This document shows positions 1 through 10,707 of a DNA stretch of 64,000 bases, piece by piece. The stretch is from CAWJAP01 sp963834365. Its GTDB lineage: Bacteria > Acidobacteriota > Vicinamibacteria > Vicinamibacterales > Vicinamibacteraceae. How positions within the stretch are numbered: position 1 is the stretch's first letter; the number at the start of each line of letters is the position of its first letter. The DNA is taken from assembly GCA_963834365.1 (NCBI GenBank), contig CAWIBS010000034.1, positions 93,296 through 157,295 of the forward strand. The letters run 5' to 3'. Position numbers and translations under genes: made by a program. The notes under the pieces were generated by a model. That model did not search any database, was not told the origin of the DNA, and was given only the letters and a program-made list of their open reading frames with translations.

Positions 1-720
1 CTCAGCGGCAGGTCCGGAGTGCGCCACTTCGCCCTGACGCAGGAGCACGGCGCGTTTGCACAGGGAGGCGATGCGTTCCAGTTGGTGGGAGACGATGATC
101 GTGGTCACGTCCTGTTTGACCATCTCTTCCAGACGCCCGTACGCCCGCTGCTGGAACGAAAAGTCGCCGACGGAGAGGACCTCGTCGACGATGAGCACCT
201 CGGGCTCGAGGTGCGCCGCAATCGCGAAGCCGAGACGGGCGTTCATGCCGCTGGAATAGCGACGCACCGGCGTGTCGAGGAACTCCGAAATACCCGAGAA
301 CTCGACGATCTCGTCGAACTTGCGATCGATCTCCGCCTGCTTCATGCCCATGATCGCGCCCTGGAGATAGACGTTCTCGCGCCCGGTCAGATCCGGGTGA
401 AAGCCGGCCGACACTTCGATGAGGGCGCCCACGCGTCCCCGCAACTCACACTGTCCGGCGGTGGGCCGAAGGATTCTCGTGAGGAGCTTCAACACGGTCG
501 ACTTGCCCGCTCCGTTCGGACCAATGATCCCGAGCGCCTCGCCGCGCCGCGCTTCCAGCGAGACGTCCTTGAGCGCCCAGAATTCGTTCCGCTTCAACTC
601 GTCCTCGCCGCGGACCGCCTGCTTGACGAGCGACGGGATGAGATCCCGCAGCGCCGTATGGCGCTCCGTACGGCAGAAGCGTTTCCACACGTGCTCGAAC
701 GTGATACCAGGCTGATCCAC
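1..720 (-). CDS. Polysaccharide ABC exporter, ATP-binding subunit (Wzt type), 3' end cut by window
   Basis: This is the nucleotide-binding half of an exporter that moves a lipid-linked polysaccharide across the inner membrane. Reading from a GTG at 720 gives about 240 residues. They include Walker A (GPNGAGKST), a signature motif (YSSGMNARLGFAIA), Walker B (VLIVDEVL) and the switch histidine (IIVSHQ). The N-terminal stretch before Walker A (LRDLIPSL) is typical of KpsT/Wzt-like proteins. The GTG lies one base beyond the stop of the permease gene at 722, so the two are co-transcribed. The protein continues past base 1, so it cannot be seen whether it carries the C-terminal glycan-binding domain found in some Wzt proteins. 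Confidence 0.9.
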   Translation of the reverse strand, partial: MDQPGITFEHVWKRFCRTERHTALRDLIPSLVKQAVRGEDELKRNEFWALKDVSLEARRGEALGIIGPNGAGKSTVLKLLTRILRPTAGQCELRGRVGALIEVSAGFHPDLTGRENVYLQGAIMGMKQAEIDRKFDEIVEFSGISEFLDTPVRRYSSGMNARLGFAIAAHLEPEVLIVDEVLSVGDFSFQQRAYGRLEEMVKQDVTTIIVSHQLERIASLCKRAVLLRQGEVAHSGPAAE

Positions 721-721
721 G

Positions 722-1525
722 TCAGGCGTTCTCCGCCAGGGCGTATTCCGTCCGGTGGAACACGACCCAGCCAACTGCAAAGATGACGAAGGACACGACG
801 GCCGCGCCGGCGAACGGTATGGCGCTCGGCAGCTCCCCCCGAAGCAGGACGGCCCTGTACCCATCGATGATTGGGGCGAGAGGGTTCAGCTGGAGCATCA
901 CGCCGAGCGGACCCGTCAACTGGCGCGTCGGATAAACAACTGGCGTGACGAACATCCACACCACGATCAATGCATCCAGGATGTACTTGACGTCACGGTA
1001 GTAAAGGTTGGCCGGCGCCAGGAGCATGGACAATCCGACCGTGAACATGAGCTGCACGGCAATCAGGATCGGAAGGAACAGCACCGTTGGCGACAGCGGA
1101 ATCCAGTAATAGAGCATCATGAGAGCGAGGATGCTCAGGCCAACCAAGAAATCTACGACACAGACCAGCATCGTCGAAAACGGGAACACCTCACGCGGAA
1201 AGTAGACCTTGGTCAAAAGACTCTTATTGGCGACAAGCGTGTTGATGCCTGTCTTCAGAGATGCCGCGAACATATTCCAGGGTAGCAGCCCACAGTACGA
1301 GAACACAGGATACGGCACGTCGGTCTCGATTTTCGCGACCTTCCGGAAGATGATGGTAAAGACGATGGTGTTGATGACCGGCATGAAGACGGCCCACCCG
1401 ATCCCCATCACGGTCTGGCGGTACCGGAGCAGGAGGTCACGCTTCGTCATCATGAACAGCAGCTCGCGATAGTCGCGCAGCTCCGTCAGCATCTCGCGAA
1501 CGTCTCGGCGAAGTCGTGTGAACAT
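722..1525 (-). CDS. Polysaccharide ABC exporter, permease subunit (Wzm type)
   Basis: The 267-residue integral membrane protein has about six hydrophobic segments and the ABC2_membrane layout of Wzm/KpsM permeases. It starts with a short cytoplasmic amphipathic part (ELRDYRELLFMMTKRDLLLRY). Family hallmarks are the RYRQTVMGIGWAVFMP stretch before the first membrane segment and the periplasmic NLYYRDVKY region. With the ATPase encoded next it should form a 2+2 exporter for an undecaprenyl-linked glycan. The reading frame is intact. This exporter replaces a Wzx flippase, which was not found in the window. Confidence 0.92.
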   Translation of the reverse strand: MFTRLRRDVREMLTELRDYRELLFMMTKRDLLLRYRQTVMGIGWAVFMPVINTIVFTIIFRKVAKIETDVPYPVFSYCGLLPWNMFAASLKTGINTLVANKSLLTKVYFPREVFPFSTMLVCVVDFLVGLSILALMMLYYWIPLSPTVLFLPILIAVQLMFTVGLSMLLAPANLYYRDVKYILDALIVVWMFVTPVVYPTRQLTGPLGVMLQLNPLAPIIDGYRAVLLRGELPSAIPFAGAAVVSFVIFAVGWVVFHRTEYALAENA

Positions 1526-1590
1526 CTACGGGTGCCTCTGCGCTTACATGGACCGTGACCGGATGGTCCGGATTGTGAGCTCGATGGGCT

Positions 1591-2724
1591 CTAGGCGCGG
1601 GTGAGTCGCCTCTCGGGTCGTGGTTCAGCCACACCGAGATCCATCGAGTGGCCCTCACAGTGCGTCTGTAGCCATTCACCAACTGGGGTGACGACGTCCT
1701 CCCACCGCCATTGACTAGCCAATCGACGCACGGCAGCGAGGCGCCTCGCCGTGTCGCTGGAAAAGAACGTGGTGACCGCGGCCGCGAGCGCGGCCGCGTC
1801 TCCCGGACGGAAGAACACGCCCGCATCCGGTTCGTCCGCCAGTGATTCCCTGAAGTAGGGGAGATCGGACACGACCACTCCGCAGTCGAGGGTCAGGCTC
1901 GCAGCGAGTGCGCTGCTGCCGACGATCTCGAGGTATGGCAGGACGGCGCAGTCGGCGGCGAGCAACAGGTTGGCCAGGTCGGCATCGTGGATCTCTTCGT
2001 GAAGAAACGACACGTTCGGCAGGATCCGGTACGTTTCTCGGATGCCGTTCAGCCACCGTTTGAGTTTGGTGCTCGATGTGCTGGCCTGGACCACGAGATG
2101 ATAGTCCCCGTGGAGCGAACGCATCGCCTCCAGGACGACCTCCAGGCCCTTTCGTGGACGCTGATAGCCGAAGCAGACCAATAGGCGCCGCCCGGCCGGC
2201 ACGCCCAACTGGATGCGCGTGGCCTCGCGCGACTGTGTCGGGACCAGGACCCGCTCGTAGGTTCCGATCGGAATCGCGATCGTCCTGGCCGCGTCTACGC
2301 CGAAGCGCTGAACGACCTCCTGCCGGCAGACCTCGCTGTGGCACACGCATAGATCGGCGGCCTGAGCGCACAGGCGATAACCCAGGGCATCGATCCATGT
2401 GCCGAATTCAGGCGGTGACAGCTCATGTGCCGTCCACAGGATCTTGATGCCAGCCCGCCTGGTGCGCCGCAGGAAGTGCTCCCACCTCGCCAGCCCGTAG
2501 AGCTGTGCGACGGTCCTTCTCCCGAAGAAGCGCCAATTCCTCTCGACGCTCCAGTGAAAGTGGACGGCGTCGAAGGCGGGGCCCGAGGGTCCGATGAGGG
2601 GAGTCTGCATGACGTTGCGGACGTACTCCACCTCGACACCGAACGGTGCGAGAGCCCCGTAGTACAAGGGCAAATACGGATTGACGCTCGGCAGCGGGCA
2701 ACTGACGATTCGAAGCGTCTTCAC
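1591..2724 (-). CDS. GT4-family glycosyltransferase
   Basis: The 377-residue GT-B fold protein is read in a single intact frame. The C-terminal half has the GT1/GT4 pattern: a lone-standing strand with LVCFGYQRPRKGLEVVLEAM, then YLEIVGSSALAASLTLDCGVVVSD, which corresponds to the E-x7-E nucleotide-sugar-binding region. A conserved acceptor-side motif (ILWTAHELSPPE) lies near residue 105. It is expected to add one sugar from an NDP-sugar to the lipid-linked glycan at the cytoplasmic membrane face. Donor and acceptor cannot be told from sequence. It sits six bases from the next GT4 gene in the same operon. Confidence 0.85.
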   Translation of the reverse strand: MKTLRIVSCPLPSVNPYLPLYYGALAPFGVEVEYVRNVMQTPLIGPSGPAFDAVHFHWSVERNWRFFGRRTVAQLYGLARWEHFLRRTRRAGIKILWTAHELSPPEFGTWIDALGYRLCAQAADLCVCHSEVCRQEVVQRFGVDAARTIAIPIGTYERVLVPTQSREATRIQLGVPAGRRLLVCFGYQRPRKGLEVVLEAMRSLHGDYHLVVQASTSSTKLKRWLNGIRETYRILPNVSFLHEEIHDADLANLLLAADCAVLPYLEIVGSSALAASLTLDCGVVVSDLPYFRESLADEPDAGVFFRPGDAAALAAAVTTFFSSDTARRLAAVRRLASQWRWEDVVTPVGEWLQTHCEGHSMDLGVAEPRPERRLTRA

Positions 2725-2730
2725 GCGGGT

Positions 2731-3867
2731 TCATCCGGCTGTGGGGCGTCGAAGCTGGCTCGGCCAGGGATCGGCTTCCGGCTGATGTCCGCGAAGCGCG
2801 AACGCCCGCCACACGTCGACGGTTCGGTTCGCCATGGCGCGAGACGAATAGGTCGCTCCCATGGATGCCGCGTGTCCTTCGGTGGCGTGTCGGTAGGCTG
2901 GCGCATCGGCGATCACGCGCAGGATCGCAGATGCGAGTTGCTCGGGGTCCGGCGGAACGAGAGCCCCGCAGCTCTGGGGCAGCATGTTGGCGAGATCTCC
3001 GACGTCGGTGGCCACCACAGGTACGCCGAAGGCCAGCGCCTCGAGCACGACGTTCGGCATGCCCTCGTTGTCCGACGTCAGGACGAGCACGGTGGTATCA
3101 CGGAGGAGCGAAGGGATGTCGCGACGTGGTCCCACGCAAGAGAGGCGGGGAGCGGCGGCGAGATCCGTGCCCGCCACAAGGCTGGGGTCGAGCCCCTCAC
3201 CGGCGAGCACCATGCGTACGTCTGGGCTCGCCTTCAGCAGCGAGCGAACGACACCCAACAGCCGCGGGATGTTCTTCACTCTCGCGTTTCGACCCACATA
3301 CGCCACGACCGGCACGTCGGCGGGAATGCTCAGCTCCCGACGGAACGCGCCAGAAATCGCCGCGCTCCGCAAGCGGTCGACATCGATCCCGTTGGGCACG
3401 AGCGAGACGCGGGCGGCCGGGAGCTTGCACGTGTGCATCACCAGCTGGCGGCCACGCTCCGAGTTGACGAGCACACCATCCGATCGGCGAACCAGCCGGG
3501 TGAGCGCCAGGCGACGCAGCGCGCCGGCCGGCAGGTGGCTGTTTCGAATGCTGCTGACGACCCGGGCTCCGCGCGGTCTCGCCAGAATCGCGTATCCGCT
3601 CGCGAACCAGTTGACCGCGTGGATCACGTCGGCGGCGTGCTCCCGGAGCAGCCGGTGGAGCGCCCGCCAGCGGCCGACATCGAACCCGCTGACGCGGGGC
3701 ACGATCGAGAGGGGATACCCGAACGCCCGCACCGCATCGCCATGAGCGCCGTCCTCCGCCGACAGGCAGATGACGCCGACGGGCGCCCACGCCGTGCCGC
3801 GAAGCTGGCCGAGCAAATCGAGCGTCTGACGCTCGGCCCCGCCGAGCCCCAGGTGTGACACGACCAC
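2731..3867 (-). CDS. GT4-family glycosyltransferase
   Basis: The 378-residue GT-B enzyme begins close to the classical N-terminal glycine motif (VVSHLGLGGAERQTLDL). It carries the C-terminal donor-binding motif (TSDNEGMPNVVLEALAFGVPVVATDVGD). Only GTG starts are available; GTG at 3867 is used. Reading further upstream gives a run of valines (IRVVVVVSHLG) before an in-frame stop, so the native start may be a few codons earlier if a base is wrong there. The product is probably a cytoplasmic-face transferase for the exopolysaccharide repeat. Specificity is unknown. Confidence 0.85.
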   Translation of the reverse strand: MVVSHLGLGGAERQTLDLLGQLRGTAWAPVGVICLSAEDGAHGDAVRAFGYPLSIVPRVSGFDVGRWRALHRLLREHAADVIHAVNWFASGYAILARPRGARVVSSIRNSHLPAGALRRLALTRLVRRSDGVLVNSERGRQLVMHTCKLPAARVSLVPNGIDVDRLRSAAISGAFRRELSIPADVPVVAYVGRNARVKNIPRLLGVVRSLLKASPDVRMVLAGEGLDPSLVAGTDLAAAPRLSCVGPRRDIPSLLRDTTVLVLTSDNEGMPNVVLEALAFGVPVVATDVGDLANMLPQSCGALVPPDPEQLASAILRVIADAPAYRHATEGHAASMGATYSSRAMANRTVDVWRAFALRGHQPEADPWPSQLRRPTAG

Positions 3868-3905
3868 GACGACCCGTATCGATCCATCCCCTCAGGCATC
3901 GACCG

Positions 3906-5060
3906 TCATTCCGTAGCACACGTCGGTACGGCGATGGACGGGTGCGACACAGGCCGTCCGACCACCGACCGGTAGAGACGCTCGTAGTCGCTCACCATGT
4001 CGCGGATGGTGTGGCGTGTGCGGGCGATCGCGGCGCCCTGGGCGCCGTAGCGCGCGCGGGCGTCCGGGCATCGCGGCCATCGTGCGCATCGCCTGGAACA
4101 GCGAATCCGCGGCGGGCTCGGCGATCACGCCCGCGGGCGATTCGCCGGGAGGGCAGAGCAGGGAACGGTTCGACCCGACGTCGGTCGCGATGCAGGGGAG
4201 CGCCGCCGTCATGGCTTCCAGCAGCGCGTTCGACATGCCTTCGGATCGCGACGGCAGCACGAAGACGTCGAGGCCGGAGAGAAACTCCCGCGGTGCGGAC
4301 GAGCGTCCGATGAACCGAACCCGGGGATCCGCTGGCCGCGCGATCGCGCAGCGCCTCGGCCCAGGGCCGGTCAATCAGTCCGGCGATGACGAGCTCGACC
4401 CGATGCGCGGGCGTGAACTGCATGAACGCCTCGATCAGCAGATCGGTCCCCTTGACGGGCTTGACGGTACCCAGCGCTCCGAACCGGATCGGCTCGCGGC
4501 GATCGCGAGCGCGGGCAGGGACCTCCGCGGGATGGGGTGCGACGCCGTTCGGAATGACCTCGAGCAGGCACGCCGGCGGCCATTCGGTCAACATGACGAA
4601 GTTCGCGGTCTCGGCCGACACGCATACGATCCGGTCTGAGACGCGGTTGACCAGCCGGCGGGTGGCCTGGTGTCGCGCGTGTCCGGTCCTCGCTACGCCG
4701 GCTGGTGATGACTCGGACGTTCACGCCGCTGGCCCGCAGCGCCGCTGCGATCACGTCGCCTGAGAATCCGTATGAGTGGACGATGTGCGGACGAAAGCCC
4801 TTCACCACGTGCCTGAAGCGCCGAAATGCGAGAAGGCTGCGAGGCCGGACCAGCATCGGACAGTCGAGATTCGCATGCTCGATGCCGGCCTCGGTCAGCA
4901 GCGCGCGATACTCCGCGGAAGCATCCAGACAACACACCAGGCATCGAATCGACGCAGGAAGCCGCCTGGCGAGCGTGACCAGGTGGATTTCCATTCCACC
5001 GATCCGCCGGCCTCCAATCACATAGATCACACGAATATCGTCATCAATCGAGACGGCCAT
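3906..5060 (-). CDS. GT4-family glycosyltransferase, frame broken at several points
   Basis: One GT4 protein of about 385 residues is spread over three or four frames. The N terminus reads IYVIGGRRIGGMEIHLVTLARRLP from 5060. The middle (LLEVIPNGVAPHPAE, FGALGTVKPVKGTDLLIEAF) lies in a second frame. The donor-binding region (VLPSRSEGMSNALLEAMTAALPCIATDVG) lies in a third. The tail (HTIRDMVSDYERLYRSV) lies in a further frame and stops at 3906. All segments are in the right order with no missing domain, so this looks like a functional gene with base-level errors near 4070, 4370 and 4640. It belongs to the same operon as the flanking GT4 genes. Confidence 0.75.
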
Positions 5061-5097
5061 GGCTGGCGAGCGTGACCCAACGTCGAACGATCTGCCG

Positions 5098-6773
5098 TCA
5101 ATTCCGCCCGCGCGAATCTGCCAGGCGGAGGGTCGTCTCCGGTCCGATTCTCCGGCCGCACAGTTCGAGTGGCTCCGCGCTCGCGGGGGAGAAATCGAAG
5201 TCGCTGGAGGCTTGACCGACGTAGTGCCGAAACAGCGCCCGGTCTGTCCATGCCGCCGGTGGCAGCATCATCGACCGGCGGTCGAGTGGAGTCTTCGACC
5301 GAATCTCGTCCAGCGTGTCGTAATCGACGGCCCTTCCGCCGTCGGTGGCGATGACTTTCATCGCACTCGACACGCCTGAATGTGGGATGTACAGGTTGCA
5401 GTCGGCGTCGACCGTCGAGAAGGTTTTCTCGTCGAAGACGATGCCCGCGAGGATGTTGTAGCGGAACCGCCACCCGATGGTGGGCGTCGTGCCGCCGTTG
5501 CCGTGGTTGCTCACCGTGAAGTACGCGCTGTTCACGAAGATGTTGTGCTCGACGGTGAGATCGTCGAAGGGATTGGTCCCGAGAAAGATCGAGTCCTGCC
5601 CGTTCAGGATGACGTTGTGGCGGAAGACGCCGCCCGTGCCGCTCGCCTCGAGCGCGTGATTCGGGAATCCCCAGAAGGTCGAGTGCTCGAGGGTCTGGCG
5701 TCCGTCCACGCGTGCGCCATTCCACGACCGATGGACCTTCGCCCGACGCACGACCTGGCCGAACGAGGTCGTTCGTCGCTCGCCGTCCAACCAGCAGTGC
5801 TCGCCCGTCGCCGGCCAGCGTTCCAGCACTCGCCCGCGCCGAAGTCGGGATTGGCGTCGTAGCATTGCGTGCGGATGCGTGCCCTGGGTGATGACGTGGC
5901 TGATGTCGAGATCTTCGGCGAGCGTGTTGACGCCTTCGAGCCACACCTGAGCGGCGCGCGCCGTGATCCTCCTCAGCACCGTTCCGTTCGCCGAGGGGTT
6001 GACCTTCAGCGCCGTTCCAGTGACCTGCTCGATCGCGATGTTCTCGAGCGTCAGGTAGTCGCCGTTGATGACGACCGCGCCCCAGCCCGACGGACCCAGA
6101 TAGAGTTGTCGGCGTCCGTCGGGCGTGCCGTCATGGCACATGTGGACGTACACCACCGCCGTTGGCGCGGTCGTTCCAGAACGTGCAGTGCTGGGCCTCC
6201 ACCTGGTCGACCGACGAGCGCCCCGTATAGCGGATCGGGAAGTCCAGGGAGAACGGCCGCCCCAGCGACTGCGTGAACGGCGGCAGACGATCGTCCACGC
6301 GAATCGGGCGCCAGGTCGGACACGGGGGGACGCTGGGCCACGTTGCCCACCGTGAAGGTCGCCGCGTCGTCCCAGGCGAGCCGATAGGTGAACTGCCGAT
6401 CCGGAACGCGCGCCCACTCGTTCGCCGGCGGCTTGGCCCGCGTGCCAGTGAGCCGCACGCCGTTCTCGCCGATGAACCTGATGGGATCGTCGGCCGTGCC
6501 GCTGCCGTCGAACGTCAGCGCCGCCTGCGAGTAGACCCCGTCGACTCCGTGCTGCAGCAGCACGACGCTCCCCGGCCGCATGCTGGCGCTGCCGATCAGG
6601 GATACCGCCCGCGTCAGACTGCATGGCTCGCTCGCCGTACAGAAACTCGTGGCGCTCCCGTCCGGCCTCACGAAATGCGTGTACCTCGCGGACTGAGCCG
6701 AGGTCATCACCTCCTCGACCGGCAGTGCGATCCCGGCAAGACCGACGATCAGGATGAGAGGCGACGGCTTCAT
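5098..6773 (-). CDS. Secreted right-handed parallel beta-helix protein (lyase/epimerase-like), frame breaks
   Basis: The N terminus from 6773 is a signal peptide (MKPSPLILIVGLAGIALPVEE). The rest has the asparagine-rich coil repeats of a right-handed parallel beta-helix, such as YLTLENIAIEQVTGTALKV, VFRHNVILNGQDSIFLG and LTVEHNIFVNSAYFTVS. These folds are typical of periplasmic polysaccharide lyases and C5-epimerases. In an exopolysaccharide locus such a protein usually trims or modifies the polymer. No catalytic residues can be assigned. Frame changes occur near 6310, 6180 and 5850. The start codon overlaps the stop of the downstream GT4 gene at 6770 (ATGA), so the genes are translationally coupled. 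Confidence 0.75.
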
Positions 6774-8036
6774 CGCGCGGCTCCAGCCTCGATCGCGGCC
6801 TCGAAGTGCCGCTCGAGCGTCGAGATGGTCCGGGAGATGTCGAAGGTGCGCTCGACGAGCCGGCGCCCCTCAACGGCAAAGCGTGTCATCTCGGCCATGT
6901 GCGTCGCGCACCACGTGATCGTCGCGGCCAGATCGTGCGGATCGCGCTCGTTCACCAGAAGCCCGGTCTCGCGATGGCGGATCAGCTCGGGGATGCCTGA
7001 CAAGCGGGTCGCGACGACCGGCAGGCCGACCGAGAGCGCTTCAACCAGCACGTTGGGAATGCCATCCATCGCGCCATTGGCCGGCCTCACGCAGGCGAGC
7101 ACGAAGAGATCGCTCGCCCGCATGATCGCTTCGATCCGTTCGCTCGAAAGCCACCCGGAGATTCGGACCTGATCCTGCAGCTTCCGCGACGCAATGGCCT
7201 CGCGCACGCGGCGCTCGTAGGCCATGGAGCCGTCTCCGGCGATGAGGTGGAGCCTGAACGGCACGCCCTGGTCGCGGACCAGCGCCAGCGCCTCGATGAG
7301 ATCCACGAACCCCTTCTTCTCGCTCCATCGGCCGACGGTCAGGAGCTCGAGCGGACGCGGCGGCTGCTCAGCGCGGCCTCGACGACGGGCCGGGAATGCG
7401 CAGTCCGTGGTAGAGCACGTGCACCTTCTCGCGATCGACGCGTGCGGTCTCGATCAGATGCTGGCGATTGTGGGCGGTGCAGGTGAGCACGAAACGGGCG
7501 GCATCGCCTTTCTCCGCGAGCAGCCGCGTGTCGCAGAAGATGTCCCAGGCATGGCCCGTGAAGGAGAACGGCACTCCTGACAAACGGGAGATCAGCATCG
7601 CCGCCGAGGTCGAGACCGTCGCCCAGTGTGCGTGGATATGCCGGCAGCCGAGGCCGCGCACCATCGAGGCATAGAAGCACGCCTTGGGGATCACGCTGAG
7701 GTTGCGCGCCAGAAGCCCGGGCTCCCTGCGAAAGGCGGCGACCATCAGCCGGACGTACTCGAGGATGCCGCGACGACGGGACGCAAGCATCGTCAGCGAG
7801 GCGGACAGCACGCGGCCCGTGAGACTCCGGTCGTAGACGACAAGGTAGGGCAGATCGGCCGCCGTCCGTTCCGGCGCGAAGATCGGCCGACGAAGGGAGA
7901 CGACCGTGATCGTCCATCCACGCGCGGCCAGCTCCTCGATCTCGCGAACGATGAACGTCGAGCGATACGTGTAGCGGGAGATCACGTAGAGGACGCGGCG
8001 TTCACGCGGCGGTCCAGTAGTCGGGAACGAGGTCAT
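6770..8036 (-). CDS. GT4-family glycosyltransferase (colanic-acid-type), one frame break
   Basis: The product has about 420 residues. The N-terminal domain reads RRVLYVISRYTYRSTFIVREIEELAARG, then HIHAHWATVSTSAAMLISRLSGVPFSFTGHAWDIF, which is characteristic of WcaL/AmsK-type colanic acid glycosyltransferases. The C-terminal domain carries LTVGRWSEKKGFVDLIEAL and the donor motif GIPNVLVEALSVGLPVVATRLSGIPELI. The two halves are in different frames, with the break near 7375. The ATG at 8036 lies inside the end of the upstream O-antigen-ligase-like gene, which stops at 8002. Confidence 0.82.
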
Positions 8037-9468
8037 TCGAAGCAGGTGGAGCGGCGGCTCCATCGGTGCTGCCGAGAAACGCGCCGACCAGCAGCCAGAA
8101 ATAGGTCGTGACCGTATGGGCGGGAAATCGCGTGCCGCTGAAATCGAGCAGGAAGAGGCACACCGTGGCGGCCAGCAGGCCGAGTCCGGTTGCGCGCAGC
8201 AACGTCGCCTGGCGGCGCCCGCCGCGCCCGGCTCGCGCAGGTGAGCACGACCGAGGCGAACAGGCCCACATACCCGAGGAGGCCCAGGAGGCCCATCTCC
8301 GTGCCAATCTGGACCATCGTGGCGTGCGCCGATCGATAGATGCCGGTGTGCTGCCCCAGTCGGCGCGCGAAGGTGCCGAGGCCCGTGCCCCAGAGCGGGC
8401 TGTCCATCAGGAGATCGGGCAACGCCTTCCACTGAATCACCCGCAGCGCGGCGGAATCATCGAGCGCCTCCTCGAGGGAGCTGTCGCCGGATTGTCCAAC
8501 CGCCGTCGAGCGTCAGGTCGGCGCGAGTCGCGGCTTCTTCGGGCGCCCAGCGCGACCCGACCACGACGGCGACGAGGAGCAGCACGACCGCCGACACGAT
8601 TGGTCACGAACCCGACGATCAGCCCTGCCAGTCCGAACGCCAGCCAGGCGCCCCGCGACAAGGTGAACACGAGGGTCATCACCATCAGGAACGCCGTCCC
8701 GACGAGAAACCAGCGTTCGAGTCGCGCCAGCTCGGACGTCCTCGAGAGGAACAGGAACAGCAGCGCGTGCATCCCGAGGAACCCGGCGAAGAGATTCGCC
8801 TGCCCGGTGAGCAGGCCCGCCGGTCGATTGGTCAGCAGGTTGCCGGTCGTGACGCCATCGCGCAGACCGTGGAGCGCCAGCGCCAGGCTCACGACGGCGA
8901 CGCAGAGCAGGAGGAACCAGAGCTGTGACGGCTGCCGCACCAGCCGGCGTCCGAGGAAGAAGAGCGAGAACGGGAACAGCCAGTTCTTCGCGACCACCAG
9001 CAGCGGCCAAAGCGGCGGCTGAACGGTGAGCCACGCGTAGAGCGTGGCCAGCACCACGAGGATCGAAAAGAAGGTGATCCAGCCGGGCACCGCGCTCCGG
9101 CCCGTTGGGGCGTCGGCGCTGACGGTGGCGGCGACGAAGATGATCAGGAAGATGGTCTGCCAGTTCAGGCCGGGAATGCCCAGCGCCTCGAGCGGCGCCA
9201 GTTGCAGCGTCGGCAGGAGCAGGACGAACATCCCGACGAACCGCTCGTCCAGGTCGAAGAGCAGCTTGGCCCAGAACAGCGCCAGCGTGAACCCGAGGAC
9301 GAGCTTCGTCACCGGATACGGGACGGCGACCGCAATCACGGCGGCGGCGACGGTGACCACGAGCACCGCACGCTGCGCCGGTTCGAGCGCAATCAGCCGA
9401 CGGTCGCGCTCGTCGCCTCGATCGACGGCAAAGGGCGGCGATTCGTCGACCAGCGAATGACCCGTCAT
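8002..9468 (-). CDS. O-antigen ligase / polymerase-like membrane protein (Wzy_C), frame breaks
   Basis: The multi-spanning membrane protein has about 480 residues. From 9468 there are paired N-terminal membrane segments, then FFSILVVLATLYAWL and FVFTLSRGAWLAFGLAGLIVGFV. The FTLSRGAWL stretch is the typical entry to the Wzy_C domain. After frame breaks near 8590, 8500 and 8240 the conserved tail follows: LMDSPLWGTGLGTF, HATMVQIGTEMGLLGLLGYVGLF and TYFWLLVGAFLGS. Family members either polymerise lipid-linked repeats or ligate a glycan to its final acceptor. Because export here is by an ABC transporter, a ligase role is possible, but the sequence does not decide it. Confidence 0.8.
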
Positions 9469-9476
9469 CGGTGATC

Positions 9477-10692
9477 TCAGGCCTGCGCCGGGCGCCGCAT
9501 CCCGGCCATGGCGGCATTCAGCGCCCGATCGGCGAGCCGCGATCGCCGGTAGTGCTGCTCGACGAATGCCCGGCCGTTCGCACCCTTGCGTTGCAGCACG
9601 TGCGGCTCGGCGGCCGAGAGCTCGAGGCAGATCCGAGCGAGCTCCTCGGGCGCTTCGGGAGACGCGGTCCAGCCGCAGTCCGCCGCCTCGACGAGAGCCG
9701 CCAGCTCACCCTGCGCCGCGGCCAGCACCGGCCGGCCGGACGCCATGTAGTCGAAGATCTTGTTCTGCAGAACCGTCCCCAGGAATGGGTGCCGCCAGGT
9801 GCACAGGATCGCCAGATGCGAGGCCGCCAGATACTCCAGCACCTGCTTCTTTGGAATCGCGCCATGGAACACGACGTTGGTGAGGCCCAGGGTCCGGGCC
9901 TGCTGCCGCAGCGCATCGCGGTGATCGCCATCGCCGACGATCAGGAAGCGCACGCGGCTGCCCTCGAGGAGCTGTGCGGCTTGCAGCAGCGTCTCGAGGC
10001 TGTTCCAGCGACCGAGGGCGCCGACGTAAGTGCAGACGAAGTAGCGGCTGGTATCGAGCGGAAAGTCCGCCATCGATCCGATCGGCCGATCGATCGTCCA
10101 GTCATCGGTGCCGTTGGGCACGAGCGCCACCTTGCCCGGCGCGCCGCCCCGCTCGATGATGCCGTGTCGAATGCCCTCGCTCAGCGCCACCAGCGTGTCG
10201 GCTCGAGCATAGAGGAAGCGTTCGGCGCGCTCGATGAGGCGGACGAGCAGTCCCCGCGGGAGCACGCCGGCAACTACCGCCGACTCGGGCCAGAGGTCGC
10301 GGACTTCGAAGACGAACCGCGCCCGCCGGAGACACGAGACGAACCACCCGGCGGCGCCGGTCGTCAGCGGCGTCGACGACGCGTACACGACGTCCACGCC
10401 GCGCAATCGTCAGCGCTCTCAGCGAGGCCCCGGCGGCGAACGACAGAAAGTTCACGATCCGTCTCGCGTAGCTGCCGCGAATCCGGTTGTAGGTGCTCAC
10501 CCTGATGACCTCGACACCGGCCGGGGCGACGGTCGGCGACGTGATCGTGGTGAGGGTCTTGTGGTTCAGATTGCCCGCGAGCAACGTCACCCTGTGCCCG
10601 AGCGCGGCCCAGCGTCCGGCGAACTCGTACGCTCGCGATCCGCCCGGATCGTCGGGCGAGTTGAAGTACTGGACCATGTAGAGAATGTGCAT
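9477..10692 (-). CDS. GT4-family glycosyltransferase (WbuB/FucNAc-transferase-like), one frame break
   Basis: The enzyme has about 405 residues. The N terminus (ILYMVQYFNSPDDPGGSRAYEFAGRWAALGHRVT) and the middle (VVYASSTPLTTGAAGW, FVFEVRDLWPES) match WbuB-type transferases, which act on N-acetyl-amino-deoxy sugars. The C-terminal half has a GT-B domain with the KIFDYMASGRPVLAA motif of this subgroup. The frame changes near 10400. The next gene downstream starts eight bases beyond its stop. Confidence 0.83.
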
Positions 10693-10707
10693 GGGCCTCT
10701 CGCGTCT

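Noticed and set aside
19..786. Long plus-strand open frame of 255 codons at the left edge
   Set aside because: It is the mirror of the ABC exporter ATPase and permease end on the minus strand; the minus strand has Walker and signature motifs.
2425..3858. 477-codon plus-strand open frame
   Set aside because: Arg/His/Gln-rich shadow of two intact GT4 genes on the other strand.
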